A stretch of DNA of 64,000 bases from assembly GCF_021462225.1 (NCBI RefSeq), contig NC_061813.1, positions 16,950,442 to 17,014,441 on the forward strand, written 5' to 3'. A program made the position numbers and the translations under genes. Shown in pieces: positions 11,630 to 25,059 of this stretch. The DNA is from Girardinichthys multiradiatus. Taxonomy: Eukaryota; Chordata; Actinopteri; Cyprinodontiformes; Goodeidae. Each line of letters starts with the position of its first letter. Positions within the stretch are counted from its first letter, which is position 1. Below the pieces are notes generated by a model. That model had not been told where the DNA came from and made no database searches. It saw nothing but the letters and a program-made list of their open reading frames with translations.

Positions 11630-13266
11630 AACAGATAGAGTACTGGGAATAAAGAGCGCAATGTGAAAAGGAGATGAGAGTCTTATCTCTCAACGGGGTA
11701 CACATTTACTGGCAGCAATTTCTGGATGAAAAATGCAGACCCCATAGAGAGATCACACACCGACCACAAGAACTCAACTTTTCATCCTGTGAATATTTCA
11801 ACAACACTGATTATGTTTACATACATGGATATTTCCCTGCTGAACGTGATATTTCATCCTGGTTTTGGGTCAGCACATTGACTATCAGCAGTTGGTTTGA
11901 AGAGCCCTTCTTAGCTCATGCTGTTATTATGGGAAACTGGAAACTATACACCAGCGGTGGGGATGACTGGCCAAGTGCTGGCACAAATGTGGTTCCTTAG
12001 AATCAAAAAGCTTCCCTCTAGACTCAGTCACCATTTTGTGGTTATGTAGATCACAGAAGAGGAAGAGAAAGCAATTTCCTCACTGATAGTAGCCCTAACA
12101 TACAGCAGAAGTCATTGCATTTGAAAAGCCACGCTCACTGAGTGGAAAAAAACTTCTCCACTCTCTCACTTACAAAACTGAACTGATTACAACAAGTCTG
12201 CGCTTGGTGTATAATTATGGGAGATGCGGCACACTACTAACTGAAAGAAAAGTAGATAATATAGATTGAAGGAAACATTCTTGTTTCAAAACAGATTAAC
12301 CTAACCTGCATTGAGTCTTTCTTAATTTCTACACTCAGGCACATTGTGGGAAAAGTATTTTTCAGGTAAAAGATTTACACTGGAATGGAGCCAAATGCTT
12401 GCAGAGTTTCATAGTAGCCCGTGACTGTGCCAGCATTATTGTGGGCTGTGCAAGTGGAAATTAAAAACAGAAATGAGAACTCTGGGAAGGGCTGGATTCG
12501 AAAAGGTGTTGCACAATATTACACTATTGCAGTAACACAAAACCTTATGTAGGACTAAAAGATGACAAAGTAAAATTTCCAGCAGGAAGAGCAAAAGTTT
12601 TATTTTCTACCTCAGCCTATCACTACTCTATGCATAAGAGCAGTCAAATCACACCTTGCAAACACCATTTATATTTTACCAGTTGTATTATTAACCTTTT
12701 CCTATAATATAGAATTTCACATATTAAGATTTCTAAGCCAGCTTCATCTAATTACAGTGCCCTCACCCTGTTTATGACACTATTGCAGCAGTGTAATGTT
12801 ATGCAAAAATCTCACATCTGAGTATCACATTTGGTCACAAAATGTAAATGCTTCTGATTTCCTACTTTGGCTGAGCTGATTGTTTGACCTTGGCTGATAT
12901 CTGAAAATAAGTTCAGAACGCACGGAAGAATACATTTTACTGCCATGTGTGAACACATGAGCTATTTCCTTATTTCTCATCATGCATGAAAATACATTAC
13001 CCACAGGCATTTAATATGAAAGTATTTCATTAAAAGCTGCAGAAGTGAGAAAATAAACATATGATAATTTGTAATGCAGGCTAAATAAAACATGAAGAAG
13101 ACTATTGTGCAAATGCATTTGATCCTGTGTGAAGACAGCAGTGCAAAGCCATGTTATTGTTTTTCTATTGACTGAGTGTCCACTGAATAAAGTGTTACAG
13201 CATTGCACAGAGGGATAAAGCTGCTCAAGAGAGGGCCTTGTTCTAAATAAAGGGACCAAAGCAATG

Positions 13267-13310
13267 GTGGGTGGCGGAGGGGAGGAGAGTGGGGGGCGGG
13301 GGAGGGGGGG
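13267..13310 (+). repeat. G-rich tract with quadruplex potential
   Basis: The plus strand carries successive G runs, including GGGGGG, GGGGG and GGGGGGG separated by single bases near its right end. Four or more tracts of at least three Gs with short loops meet the usual pattern for G-quadruplex formation. No promoter or gene is visible next to it. Confidence 0.7.
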
Positions 13311-14050
13311 CTGTAGCAGCCAGGTCTTCCATCCCAGCATCCCTGTGTATCACTTTAATGTTCACATAATGACATCCCTTCCAAGTTTGTGTCATGGGCC
13401 ATCAACAATCATAATTGTAAAGTGGTTCATTGAGTGATGTTGTCAACAGTGCTACTGTCAAGAGAAACTGATACCAGCAAAAGAGAATAGGGCTCTCTAA
13501 TGAATATATCAATAACCAGTGACAGGTGAAAGAGTGCTCTTGACGAAATTTCAAATAAGCACTAACACCTCTCCTGGATGACTTCATTTATTTTCCTGTA
13601 GCACACCCTGTCATGGTGAACTAGTAAATAACACAATTAAAAACAAAAATAAGGTGATATATCAATCACAGGCAATCCATTTATTTCCTTACTTCTGATA
13701 TTATTTTAAAAAATGCAAAACACAAAAAACACAACATTATTACAACTCAAAAGAAAAAAAAAACGTTTTTGTCCAGTGTCATGTCTTTGGTGCTTAATTT
13801 TGATACATGCATCCTCACAGTATCTACCTCCAAGAAATCTGAATCAGTGAACAGCAGCTCAGACCTCAAGGAAAACTGGAACTTCAGCCAGGACAAGCCA
13901 GTTCAGTGCATCTCTGTTTTTAGACTCTAGATAATTAATTTCTGTGATTTTAAACTGGAATCTAAATTATTGACCTAGGCTCAGTTGAGCTGCCAAACAG
14001 CAATATAATCAGTAATCAAAAACTGCATTTTGTAAAGGATACATATTTAA

Positions 14051-14164
14051 TTTTCTACTGCTTCTTCCATAGTGGGTCACGGGGAAGCTGGTGCCCATCT
14101 CCAGCAGTCTATGGGCGAGAGGCATTGTACACCGTGGACAGGTCGCCAGTCCATCGCAGGGCTA
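14051..14164 (-). mobile_element. 3' fragment of a DANA/mermaid-type SINE
   Basis: Read on the minus strand this matches the last third of the complete SINE at 53001-53362, including the stretches ATGGACTGGCGA-like and CTGGAGAT-GGCACCAGCT and the AGCGG-type end region. The tRNA-like 5' part is absent, so it is a 5'-truncated and diverged copy. No target duplication was identified. Confidence 0.85.
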
Positions 14165-15279
14165 ATCCGATTAATATCTTTCATATTTCCTATTATACAA
14201 TTTAGCTGACCCAAGGTAGGCAGGGTGTCGAAGAAATTTTGACATCGCCCTTTACCTTACACTACATTTCAGCACTTTGTTTGATGACTTGTGAGGAAAA
14301 CAGATAATAAAACAGAAGAAGGAGAATATTTTTTCTGCAAACATCCACAATGTCAGAAAAACTGTCAGAAACGCTAGAAAATTAAGTATCGAAAGAGTGG
14401 AATGCTGAAATTGACAATATGTACAGTAGGAATCCTGATAAATGTTAAGGAGCTTATTTCACATTTTTAAATTGAAGTAGATGTACACAACTTCCAGAAT
14501 GTGTCTTGATTAATTTAAATTGCATCTGTATGATCAGAGTAGTTGGCAACTATCTTGAAGTGTAAAATATCTTTTATGAAACCTTCTATATTTTCTAATA
14601 AATAAATGGTAAACTTTAAAAAGGAATTAGAAATTCCATGAAAAGTTTGCAGAGTATTTTCTTTACTTAGAACTACACTAATAGCTACTTGTGGATCATT
14701 TTAAAAGGAACACTATGGTATTCTACTGTATCCCCTTATCGCTCAGAATAAATACTTTATACCGATGATACAATAAAGTAGTAACCTAAAAATGTTGGGA
14801 ATTTAGTTGATATCTTTCGCCCTGAGTGAATGTTTGTGTTTGTCTTTGTGTCCGCATATAATCACCTCCACACTTCACAGTGGAATACTGGCGATTCATC
14901 ACCCAAATGAGGTCCAGTCGAGACCATGATCCATCACCCAGTGTCTCGTCTAGCAGCGAAGGTAATGAGAAGGGGAGCAATGCAACATTGATGGAACTTG
15001 TGACAACACATGGACAATGGTGTTGATGGGTGAAAGAGTGACCCCCTCGTTAAATCGCTTTTTTAAGGGTATGAATCAGCATTAATAAAACGATCACTGA
15101 CATTTTAACATTCAGAATTCTCTAAAATAATCAGCATTCTCATTTGTGTGTCCACATAAGCGTTAAAGTGCAAGGAATTGTCCTTAAACACTAATTTCCC
15201 ACGTACACCTGTCTTATGCACCCAGTCTGTGGAATAAAAAGCAGGCCAAAATGCAATTAAAGGGGCACTGTGGTGCTCC
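14165..15279. other. Intergenic DNA, nothing recognised
   Basis: AT-rich sequence without a credible open frame or known repeat. Confidence 0.5.
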
Positions 15280-15480
15280 ATTGTCACATCACACCAGGGC
15301 TACTTCTCTCTGCCTGCCCATTAATAGGGTTTCAATTGCCAGCGCTCGCTTCTTAATGGCTGATTTATTTCATTTTAATACCCTTGTCAAGAACCAAGAC
15401 CTCGTCTGAGGCTCTCATAATAGGGGGAGCCTTTCCCTCTTTCTCCATAGGGAATGCGTGGCTCTAAAGATCTCAGTTTG
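15280..15480. other. Candidate conserved non-coding block
   Basis: A compact block of balanced composition with several ATTA/TAAT cores, such as CCCATTAATAGGG near 15318 and CTTCTTAATGGC near 15350. No coding frame. The texture is like vertebrate enhancers; this is inference. Confidence 0.28.
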
Positions 15481-17303
15481 ATATGTGAACTCAAGCTCCT
15501 TTGACTGAGGCTCCTTTGACTGAGGTGGGGGATGGGGAAATCTATTTAAATGTTATATCTATACTTATTCACAACTTCTAAGTTACTGAATATCACTAAC
15601 ATAAGATAATTAGATTGGTATCAACAAGGATGGGAGAAGGTCAAACTAAGGGTACATGTACAGAGAGTTACAGGGGCTTTGATAAACCAGAATACCACTT
15701 CATTATTTAAAAAAAAAAAAAAAAATCTATTTTTTATCTTTTTTTTCTTTGTCATCATCTCTCTGTGTCTTACATTGTAGAACAATGGCAACCCCTTTCC
15801 CCTTGAGAAACTCAATTGACTGGAACCTCTGTCATTTAACACACTATTAATTGACTAATGTGCATCACATTGCTATGCGGCATAGGTAGATGAGGACCAT
15901 GGGGCCTTATCATAGTGGATTATGGGAAATTAGCTGAGGCATCAACCAAGCAACCACATTCCTTCCCTATCTGAACATCATAGAAACACAGTCAGTTGTG
16001 GCTGGTGGAGGAGATGCTGCTGTTTGAGATTATCTGCACAAAGACAATTATTCTAAGCACTTAATTTTGCCCTTATGAGACATCTGCTTTGTAAAGCGTT
16101 GTATTTCAATTTCCCCAGACAACTGTGAGCAGATGAGAGTCCATCAGTATCATTACTTACCAAATTGTTTTGCCTAAACAATGCTTGTATGACTGGTGAA
16201 TAGGCAAAATACAATATCAGTCATAATTCTGACAATCAATTCGTCCTAAAATGGTCAGTGTTACAGATCAGCAATTACATAATTAATACTTCCTTTTAAA
16301 GGCAGACACCATGCCAGTCACCTTCAGTATATTGGTGTAACATTCAACATTAACGGGGTAGTTTGATTTTATTTTTGTTAGGTTCTGTGAAGTTATCAGA
16401 AAAGTTACCTCACTTGTAGTCACAAGATGTCATATTGCAGTGAGTTTGTAGGTATTTAAAGTCCCAGGATTTGTTTTACCCGGGTAAAAGGAATCCCAGG
16501 GATTTGTGTACTTTCTGTTTCCATTGCTCAGAGAGGCCACGGACCATTTATTTAAATTAATAATGACGTATGGGGAAGTTATGAAGAAAACTTCAATAAA
16601 CTTTCAGTCCAGCGGATGGCTATACTTCTTTACTCCCTTTAAAACACTTTGAGCTAATAAATATTTTTTTTGATTGAACTGATAAATAATAGTAGATGAT
16701 GAGCATCCTTAGAGTTATACAATTGATGAATTGCTTCCATTATTCCTTAAGATGTAATGGATCCATAAGCAGGAAAAAGTACATTATTATTTTACATTTC
16801 ATTTTTTACCAACCTGCATCACGCCAGAGTTGTTGTAATACAATGACACACATTTATTACTATAATAATCAGATAAACCTACAGCACAAATAGAAAAAAA
16901 GTCTTCAGTATCCATTTTACTTACTAGAATAAAAAAAAACAAACAGATAATCAGTCCAGAAGTCGGAGGAATTGATACCTTGGCTGTCTAATCATGAACA
17001 AATATTTTTATAAAGTAGAAGATGCATAGACAGTGAAGTAGACGATGAAAGGGCACAAGGGTGAAGAGAATCACTGGGAGCTTTTGGGAAACTGCATCCA
17101 AAACTGCAACTGTGGTCTCTCCTCCTGCAGAGCTATCTGCGTAAAACCATAAAAAATGGAAAATAATAATGAGACTTCACACTTAAAATAAGTTAGGTTC
17201 ACATAAAAAGACAATCTTAAGGAAAAGTTAAAGTGCTCTGTTTGAACAGGGGTACTTCATTAAAGCATGTTTCTTACAGAACTGTGGCAAAACTGTTAAT
17301 GCC
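15481..17303. other. Intergenic DNA, nothing recognised
   Basis: AT-rich. An 18-base A run lies near 15710-15726. No gene or known repeat was found up to the TA target site of the Tc1-like element. Confidence 0.5.
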
Positions 17304-17305
17304 TA

Positions 17306-18866
17306 CAGGTCCTTCTCAAAATATTAGCATATTGTGATGAAGTTCATTATTTTCCATAATGTCATGATGAAAATTTAGCATTCATATATTTTAGGTTCTT
17401 TGCACACTAACTGCAATATTTCAGGTCTTTTATTGTCTTAATACGGATGATTTTGGCATACAGCTCATGAAAACCCGAAATTAGCATATTTCATCCGACC
17501 AATAAAAGAAAAGTGTTTTTAATACAAAAAACGTCAACCTTCAAATAATCATGTACAGTTATGCACTCAATACTTGGTCGGGAATCCTTTTGCAGAAATG
17601 ACTGCTTCAATGCGGCGTGACATGGAGGCAATCAGCCTGTGGCACTGCTGAGGTCTTATGGATGTCCAGGATGCTTCGATAGCGGCCTTTAGCTCATCCA
17701 GAGTGTTGGGTCTTGAGTCTCTCAACGTTCTCTTCACAATATCCCACAGATTCTCTATGGGGTTCAGGTCAGGAGAGTTGGCAGGCCAATTGAGCACAGT
17801 GATACCATGGTCAGTAAACCATTTACCAGTGGTTTTGGCACTGTGAGCAGGTGCCAGGTTGTGCTGAAAAAGGAAATTTTCATCTCCATTAAGCTTTTAA
17901 GCAGATGGAAGCATGAAGTGCTCCAAAATCTCCTGATAGCTAGCTGCATTGACCCTGCCCTTGATAAAACACAGTGGACCAACACCAGCAGCTGACACGG
18001 CACCCCAGACCATCACTGACTGTGGGTACTTGACAATGGACTTCTGGCATTTTAGCATTTCCTTCTCCCCAGTCTTCCTCCAGACTCTGGCACCTTGATT
18101 TCCGAATGACATGCAGAATTTGCTTTCATCTGAAAAAAGTACATTGGACCACTGAGCAACAGTCCAGTGCTGCTTCTCTGCAGCCCAGGTCAGGCACTTC
18201 TGCCACTGTTTCTGGTTCAAAAGTGGCTTGACCTGGGGAATGCGGCACCTGTAGCCCATTTCCTGCACACGCCTGTGCACGGTGGCTCTGGATGTTTCTA
18301 CTCCAGACTCAGTCCACTGCTTCCGCAGGTCCCCCAAGGTCTGGAATCGGCCCTTCTCCACAATCTTCCTCTTCTCGTTGTGCAGCGTTTTCTGCCACAC
18401 TTTTTCCTTCCCACAGACTTCCCACTGAGGTGCCTTGATACAGCACTCTGGGAACAGCCTATTCGTTCAGAAATTTCTTTCTGTGTCTTACCCTCTTGCT
18501 TGAGGGTGTCAATAGTGGCCTTCTGGACAGCAGTCAGGTCGGCAGTCTTACCCATGATTGGGGTTTTGAGTGATGAACCAGGCTGGGAGTTTTAAAGGCC
18601 TCAGGAATCTTTTGCAGGTGTTTAGAGTTAACTCGTTGATTCAGATGATTAGGTTTATAGCTCGTGATATGCTAATCTTGTGAGATAGGAATTTTGGGTT
18701 TTCATGAGCTGTATGCCAAAATCATCCGTATTAAGACAATAAAAGACCTGAAATATTTCAGTTAGTGTGCAATGAATCTAAAATATATGAATGTTAAATT
18801 TTCATCATTACATTATGGAAAATAATGAACTTTATCACAATATGCTAATATTTTGAGAAGGACCTC
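17306..18866 (-). mobile_element. Complete Tc1-like DNA transposon (1561 bp)
   Basis: Terminal inverted repeats of about 177 bp lie at 17306-17482 and 18690-18866, both beginning with the string AGGTCCTTCTCAAAATATTA when read inward. By eye they differ at roughly eight positions. TA dinucleotides flank both ends (17304-17305 and 18867-18868), the target duplication expected of the Tc1/mariner superfamily. A single transposase reads on the minus strand between the repeats. The element is structurally whole but its transposase is mutated, so it could move only with an enzyme supplied by another copy. Confidence 0.96.
17567..18555 (-). pseudogene. Tc1-like DD34E transposase, inactivated
   Basis: The enzyme would cut the element at its ends and insert it at TA sites. 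The start at 18555 gives MGKTADLTAVQK and a helix-turn-helix region (KTQKEISERIGCSQSAVSRH), followed by a basic GRKKCGRKR segment. The total span corresponds to about 329 codons, the usual Tc1 length. The catalytic core has D at 18128-18130 (LFSDESKF) and E at 17753-17755 (SPDLNPIENLW). The middle acidic residue is asparagine, AAC at 17858-17860 (QHNLAPAH), and lies exactly 34 residues before the E, as in DD34E enzymes. There is also one frameshift near 18360 and an in-frame TAA at 17897-17899. Loss of the middle aspartate alone should abolish catalysis. Confidence 0.95.
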
Positions 18867-18868
18867 TA

Positions 18869-21800
18869 TATAAAGTTTCTGGAGAAAAATCTTATATTTT
18901 ATATCCTTGTACTTGCAGTTATTCACTATGTACCTACTAAACACTTTATTTCATCTTTCAGATAACAGACATGGTTATAAGCTTTTGTAATAAATAATTT
19001 CCAGTAAAGAGAAGATCTGTTCTTCACAAGACAAATTCATCTCTAATGTAAGCATCCATAAGACAAAGCCACATTCCCACATGTCTGACAAAACATTTTA
19101 AACATCAATAGTACAATTTCTTTAGTTATACTTCTTGAGGTGTCAAATGACGTATATCCCGGTTATAGAACCTACATCCATCCATCAGGGTTCACGTTTG
19201 ATTCTAGCCTAACGGCTCTAATTAGCTTTCTGTCCATAGACCAATCTTTCATTCATCAATCGATTGATTTCCCTGTCTTCATTACGACAGGGCTGACATT
19301 GTGTTGCTGAGTTTAGTGCAAAGATGGTCAATTCTGAGCTAAAGGTTAAACATGTTAAGCATGGCCACTCGCAGCCTGACAAGCCATTGTTTGGGGCAGC
19401 TTTATTAATGAATATGCCACCTCTTGTTTCTCTTTTGGAATGAGTAGATGGCCATTATCTATTGAACATAAAAATATACAAGGAGTATCCTTGTATTTAA
19501 AATAAAAGGACTGAAATGTGGTCTGTATGTCAACTTATTTAAACTAGAAGGATAAAATGATACAAAACGACCAAAAGACCTCGGTACCCCCCTTCCACAT
19601 AACCAGGAATTCATGTGTCAGCCTTGTAGTGACCATGCTCATTCAAGTTTCCACCATTTCACAACTATTTCTGTCAGTCATATTTTTTAGACATCTCCAC
19701 CCTATGAAAGTGCTTCTAAATCTCCACCGTACCTCACCCACCAAAATGATACCATATAATGTTGTTCACATTTCAAAGCAGATATTACATTAGCTTGATT
19801 TGAATGATGTGACTCACCTCATATATGGTCTTAACCTTTGCACAGAGCATGCTCTGTCTGTCAGCAAAGAAAATAAACAGATGCATACATCTGTTTATAA
19901 CTACTCAGAGTGATGGATTTCAGATCATAGATAGCAGTAATTATTGAAAAACCATTCACATTCTGACACTACCCATACTCTTACATGCAGTATATTATAT
20001 TGTAGACATTGAGTTTCCTATTATATAGGTGGTAAAGAGACAGCATATGCTTGGCAGAATAAACAATCGCTTAAATCCACCCGCCTTACCCTTAGGTGAT
20101 CTTTATCCTATATTTATTTTTAACTTCATTTACCCTGATTTCCTGTGTCTCTCTTTTTTCTCCGTGCCAAGGTGTAAGGGTTTGGAGTATCCGGGAACAG
20201 CGATGGCATGCTTTGTTCTTTTTTGACATCTTCTCAATAGATAATCTCTGAGCGTCTTGGGTTTTGTTCAATCTATTAACCATAAGAGCATATATTTAGT
20301 GCTTTCTAACTTTGCCTTGGGCTTCTGTCACCCCAGCACAGCACTGAGAATGGCAGCATGTTAAAGGCAATGGAATAGCATGCTATGTGCCTGTTTATGA
20401 GAAGTGAAAAGCATTTTGTTTACATTGGGCAACAGACAATTTATTCGTAATCCACTACAACAGAAAAATTAAAGCGTTTGGTGTTCAGATAGAGATGTTT
20501 TTTTTTTAAAATAAATTAATGAACTCTGACAAAACCTAGGGCAAAAATAAATAAATAAAAGAAAATGTTTAAAAATAGGAAATCTCCACAAAAACAACTT
20601 GTATAGATTTTTTGTTTAATAAAACAAAACATCTTTTTTTTTTTTTAGATATTTACTTTACAAATGAAAAACAATACATCAACCAGATTTCAACTTTCTT
20701 CTACATCTGTTGACAGAATAGGATTTCGGGATTTGGAGATGGAGTTTTAAGCCTTTTTTTATTTTACTTCTGCTGACTTTGATGTAAAAATGTGATATCT
20801 GCCTAATGGTTTGACAGATCTGGATTAGCTTTTTTTTAACTACAAGATAATCTACATATTTAACTTGTCTTCAATGTTTTTCTGTTCATTTGGTACATGA
20901 GCACAACACATTAGGTACAAAAGCCTGAGAATAGAGAAGCAGCATGTATAATATCAAAAAGTAACAATTTCATAATATTTGCAAAAGGTTGTAATTGTGT
21001 CAGATTTTGTTTTGTATTGTTGAACTAAAACAATCCCACTAACTTACAAAAAAGAACATTTAACAACGATATTTGTTTGAATGAAGTCAAATGTCAACAC
21101 TTAGAGTTTGGCAGTTTGGATATTTCTGTACTTTACCCTTTGCTTTTTCCAATGACACTGACACACTGTCTCAGTGAACATTTAGGTTTATTACACACCA
21201 ACATATACACTTTCACATGCTTCTTCATTTGCAGAGAGTCAATCCAGAAACTAACCAATGTGTACTTATGCAGTTGCCCTACACATCTTGTAAAAAATGC
21301 GATAGAAATTTTAACAACGTCTTAGTGCTATTTGTTTCATGCAATTTATTTTATCCTAGTGCCTTTTCTATTGAAAGTTTTATGTTTTTTGGTTAAGTTG
21401 TCACAAAAAGAGACTATTTATTTATGTATTGGGCATAATATCGGGAACACTTGGAAATTTCTCAGATCAGATCATCAACATTTACTTCTTCTCTCTTAAT
21501 TACACTTTTACCACTGTTAAATAAAAAAGGATTAACCAGTTAGTCAAATTTTCTGGTGTAAACTTCACAATATGATTGTTCAAGATCAGGTTTGGCTTAG
21601 GTACAGGTATTTCAGCATTGTATTTGCCTTTCTTTTTGGACACAAACCAAATGGCAAGCTTCATTATGCTATAGGATAGCAGCTGGATTAACAGTCTTGT
21701 CTTCAGATGCTGTGCTTTGCGGGTGGATAAGGAAATGAACCATCAAGATTTACTCTAATCTTTCTTTTCCATCACTTTAAGCCAATAATGACAGGAAGAA

Positions 21801-23575
21801 CATAACAACAGAAGGCCATTCTGACAATAAGGATAGAGTTTGTAACAATGTATGAATTATTTTCACACCATGGAAGCATCGCTGTCACCATGTTTCATAG
21901 ATAAACCTGTATTTTTTTTTCGTATTTGTATTATTCATATTTGTATTCTTCCAAGTTATGTTAATAGCGTCAGTGTTACATGATTAGTGGCAGCTATTTA
22001 CAGTGAAGACATTTGCTAATCAACCCGTAGAGTCATGCTACAGGTCTGGGAGCAATTATGTCCACACCGAGCCCATATTTATAACACACACACTCTTACA
22101 CACACACAGAGTAACAGTCACATTCACCTACATGGACCCCGAGCATATACTTTCACACACGTAGGCAGTTAGAAAGCCATCCATTACCAGGTCCTGCGTT
22201 TTACATTTAATCTTCTTATTGGATCCTTGTTAATGTTAACCACTTCCTTCCTCCTGCAGTTTATTTTGCTTTTGTGCATGTGGCCTCTGCTCTCTGCAAG
22301 TGTTTGTGGTCCAGACCATCCATAACCTGCACAGACAAATAGACCGAAGGGGGGCGGGGTGGCGGAAGCAGCTGGCCTTTTCTAAAAAAGCAACTTAGTG
22401 TTTTAAGTGCATACAAAAACGGTGCACCTAATTTGGCGATTTATTTCAGCCTTTCACTTTTAAACACAGGTGAAGTAGGGGCATGGTATGGTTCAAGCTG
22501 CTCTTATGCAATCTCATGATGCTTTCAAGTTCAGTGTGAAATTCAATATTCAAATGTTTGTTTACTGATTCCACACCTGAACACAGTTTCACTTTATCCC
22601 TAGGTTGATCTTTAACACAGTGAACTTTGTGATGTTATTGTGTAAAAATGAGCCACCTATACTATCCAGCTTGTAAACATAAAAATATTAGTCTGAGTAA
22701 AAGAAGCAATGACCTGTGGGAAAAAAAATGTGCTTGTGTGAATAGTTTAGAGTTGCCTGAGTCCATAAAATTGCTGTTTTTATGGTCAAAAAAAGGGAAA
22801 CAATCATATCAAGAATTTTATAGTAAACAAATGAAAGTGTCTTTTAGATCTTTCTTAATGTCTTGCATTTTTACATATCCAGTTATTTTAGGCAAGTATC
22901 TCTAAATGGCAAAGATTTCTCACTAACTGAATTTTTTGTGTCTACTTCCCTTCATATCACACTTCCACACTGGCTGCACAAATGTTCCCACCACTTATCA
23001 AAGGAACTTTACAGCCTAACCCCTCCCTCTGGCCCTCTGTCTAATTACGTAATCAATGTCCTTTTAAAGGTATAAGCAAATCACCACCAGGGCAAGCAGC
23101 TGACCCTCCCTGCGAACTTTTCAGGCTTAGAAAAACGAGATTTGTACCAATCAAGGGGAGCTGACGCTTGACTTGGAGCTGAGGATAGAGAGTCAGGACC
23201 CCTAATTAGGACTCCTAACCCCTTACTGACAGACAGATTTGTTTCTGCCTTGGCTCTTGTTTGGCCAAGATCTGCTGGGACCCCCAGATCATCAGATATA
23301 AGTCGAGAAGTACCAGGATCTAGCAATTGGCGTTCATTAACTGACTTGTTCAAACAAAACACAATCAAATCCCTGAAAGCTGCCTGGTTGCACAGTCCAA
23401 ATAACAGAAATAATAGGCCTTTTCCTCTTCATTTTTAACACATAAACACTTGAAAATATAAGTCATACTGCAAGAATGATTAGCTGTAATTAGGCTAAAA
23501 ATACATTCAGACAAAAGAAAAGAAAGAAATTCACTTTAGAGTAAGAAAATATTTGCCTTCTTGTTAAAGGGTAAA
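18869..23575. other. Intergenic DNA, no supported gene
   Basis: No coding region or known repeat was recognised. Dense A/T runs occur at 20500-20660. A GC-richer interval around 22240-22460 has a purine-rich core (GGGGGGCGGGGTGGCGG near 22350) and could be regulatory. A short cluster of CA dinucleotides lies at 22086-22108. Confidence 0.5.
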
Positions 23576-23578
23576 TTA

Positions 23579-23690
23579 ATTTATATGGTACTTTTCCAGT
23601 CATGCTGACCACTCAAAGCGCACTGCACTATGGCCACATTTACGCCACCACACTCACAAACGCACCGAATTGGAAGCTCTGTCTTGTTAA
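23579..23690 (+). repeat. Dispersed fish repeat fragment
   Basis: The strings TTATATGGTACTTTTCCAGT and GACCACTCAAAGCGC resemble the common dispersed fish repeat whose usual form reads TTTATA-GCACTTTTCTAGT...ACTCAAAGCGCTTTACA. I recognise the pattern but not the family name. Only this portion is present. Confidence 0.5.
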
Positions 23691-23953
23691 TATAAACTCC
23701 AGTACAATATTGCCGACAAAAGGAGGAATAAAGTCTTCATGCTGATAATTATATTTTATTTGATGCAGGCTTGTTGGGTAAAGAGTGAATCCAGGCCATC
23801 AGTGCTTCCTATTAGGCATCTCTGATATTTTCCAAACAGCTGCTTTTGATTATTCGCAGCAGGGGTTGCCACAATACTGCCATGAGATAGCATCAGCTGC
23901 CTCCGATGGCACAGCCGGGGACAGGCAGCAACGACAGGATGCAGATGCAACCT

Positions 23954-23971
23954 CACACACACACACACACA

Positions 23972-24039
<68 letters not shown>
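23954..24039. repeat. (CA)n microsatellite, about 86 bp
   Basis: CA units with two single-base interruptions (CCC near 23975 and CGC near 24010). Long alternating purine-pyrimidine tracts of this kind can adopt Z-DNA. The overlapping open frames on both strands are artefacts of the repeat. Confidence 0.97.
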
Positions 24040-24040
<1 letters not shown>

Positions 24041-25003
24041 TTGCCAAGTAAAGACAAAGGCCAAGAAGCAAAGCGGGGAAAGAGGTAAAGGGGTGATGGG
24101 AGATGGCCTGCAGTGGCTCTTCAGGGCTTCCTGTCTTGTTCTTTTCAATGCCTTGAGGCAATAAGTTCTTTCCATGAATCGTCATGCTCCGACAGACCAT
24201 TTCACACATGGATCCAATGTCATACATAACCAGAAATCAACCTACTTCCCCTTAGTGGCAAATGTCTGTATTACAAAAACCAGTAATGCTGAAATGTCTT
24301 ACTTAAAGGAAGAACTAAAATTTTAACATGAAAAACTTCATTATTTCAGACTAGACAATGGCTGGTTCCCAGTACCAAGGTACAGAAAGGTTTCAAAAAA
24401 ACATTTATAACTTACAACATAGATATTTATTTTATTTTAATTTTTTTGATTTTCATCCTCCATCTGCTAATTCAGTCTGTTTTGCATAAAATACTTGATA
24501 TGTTGGCAGTTTGTTGAAAGACTTTGACAAAGGTTAGGACTTTTTACAATACAGAGGGATTGCTGTTATGGCAAGTGACACTAATTGGACTTACAGAGCT
24601 AACCCCAAATAAAAGATGTTAAAAACAGTTTAAAATATTTCACCTCTTATACATTTTTGACTTTATTTAACTTCAATAGTAAACACATATTTTATTGTGC
24701 AGGTTGGTGTCATTTCTCTCAATTTCTCACATACGCACACATTGTAACTTTACTTCATAAATAATCCGTGACAAAAAAATTGTTAAATATAGCTGAATCT
24801 ATGGTCACAAGTTGCTGCATAAAAATCATACAAAACTAAGACTAAATGTATAAGTTAAAGCACTCTGGCTATGAACATTTTTGTCCAGACAGATATTTAA
24901 ATTCAAACTTCAAGATCAACTCAAAATTAAAAAAAATCATGGATCCTGTAGAAAAATATGATAGCAAAAATTTTGTATCATAACTTGAAGTGATGTTCCT
25001 ATA

Positions 25004-25016
25004 GGGGGGGGGGGGG
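25004..25016 (+). repeat. Poly-G run of 13
   Basis: An uninterrupted run of 13 G followed by TGG. Homopolymers of this length are length-unstable and error-prone in sequencing. Confidence 0.85.
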
Positions 25017-25059
25017 TGGCAAGCCAAGCTATTTAAGGTATTCCACCATCATCTGTTGA

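Larger units (their letters stand above)
10390..14050. other. Intergenic DNA, no supported gene
   Basis: Contains a (GT)n run at 11601-11629 and a G-rich tract at 13267-13310. The 108-codon open frame at 11674-12000 has no recognisable domain and was not called. Confidence 0.5.

Noticed and set aside
11674..12000. 108-codon plus-strand open frame
   Set aside because: No domain, no flanking splice signals of note and no match to a known family.
23756..24227. Open frames on both strands over the CA array (up to 139 codons)
   Set aside because: They are low-complexity CV/TH repeats produced by (CA)n without domains.
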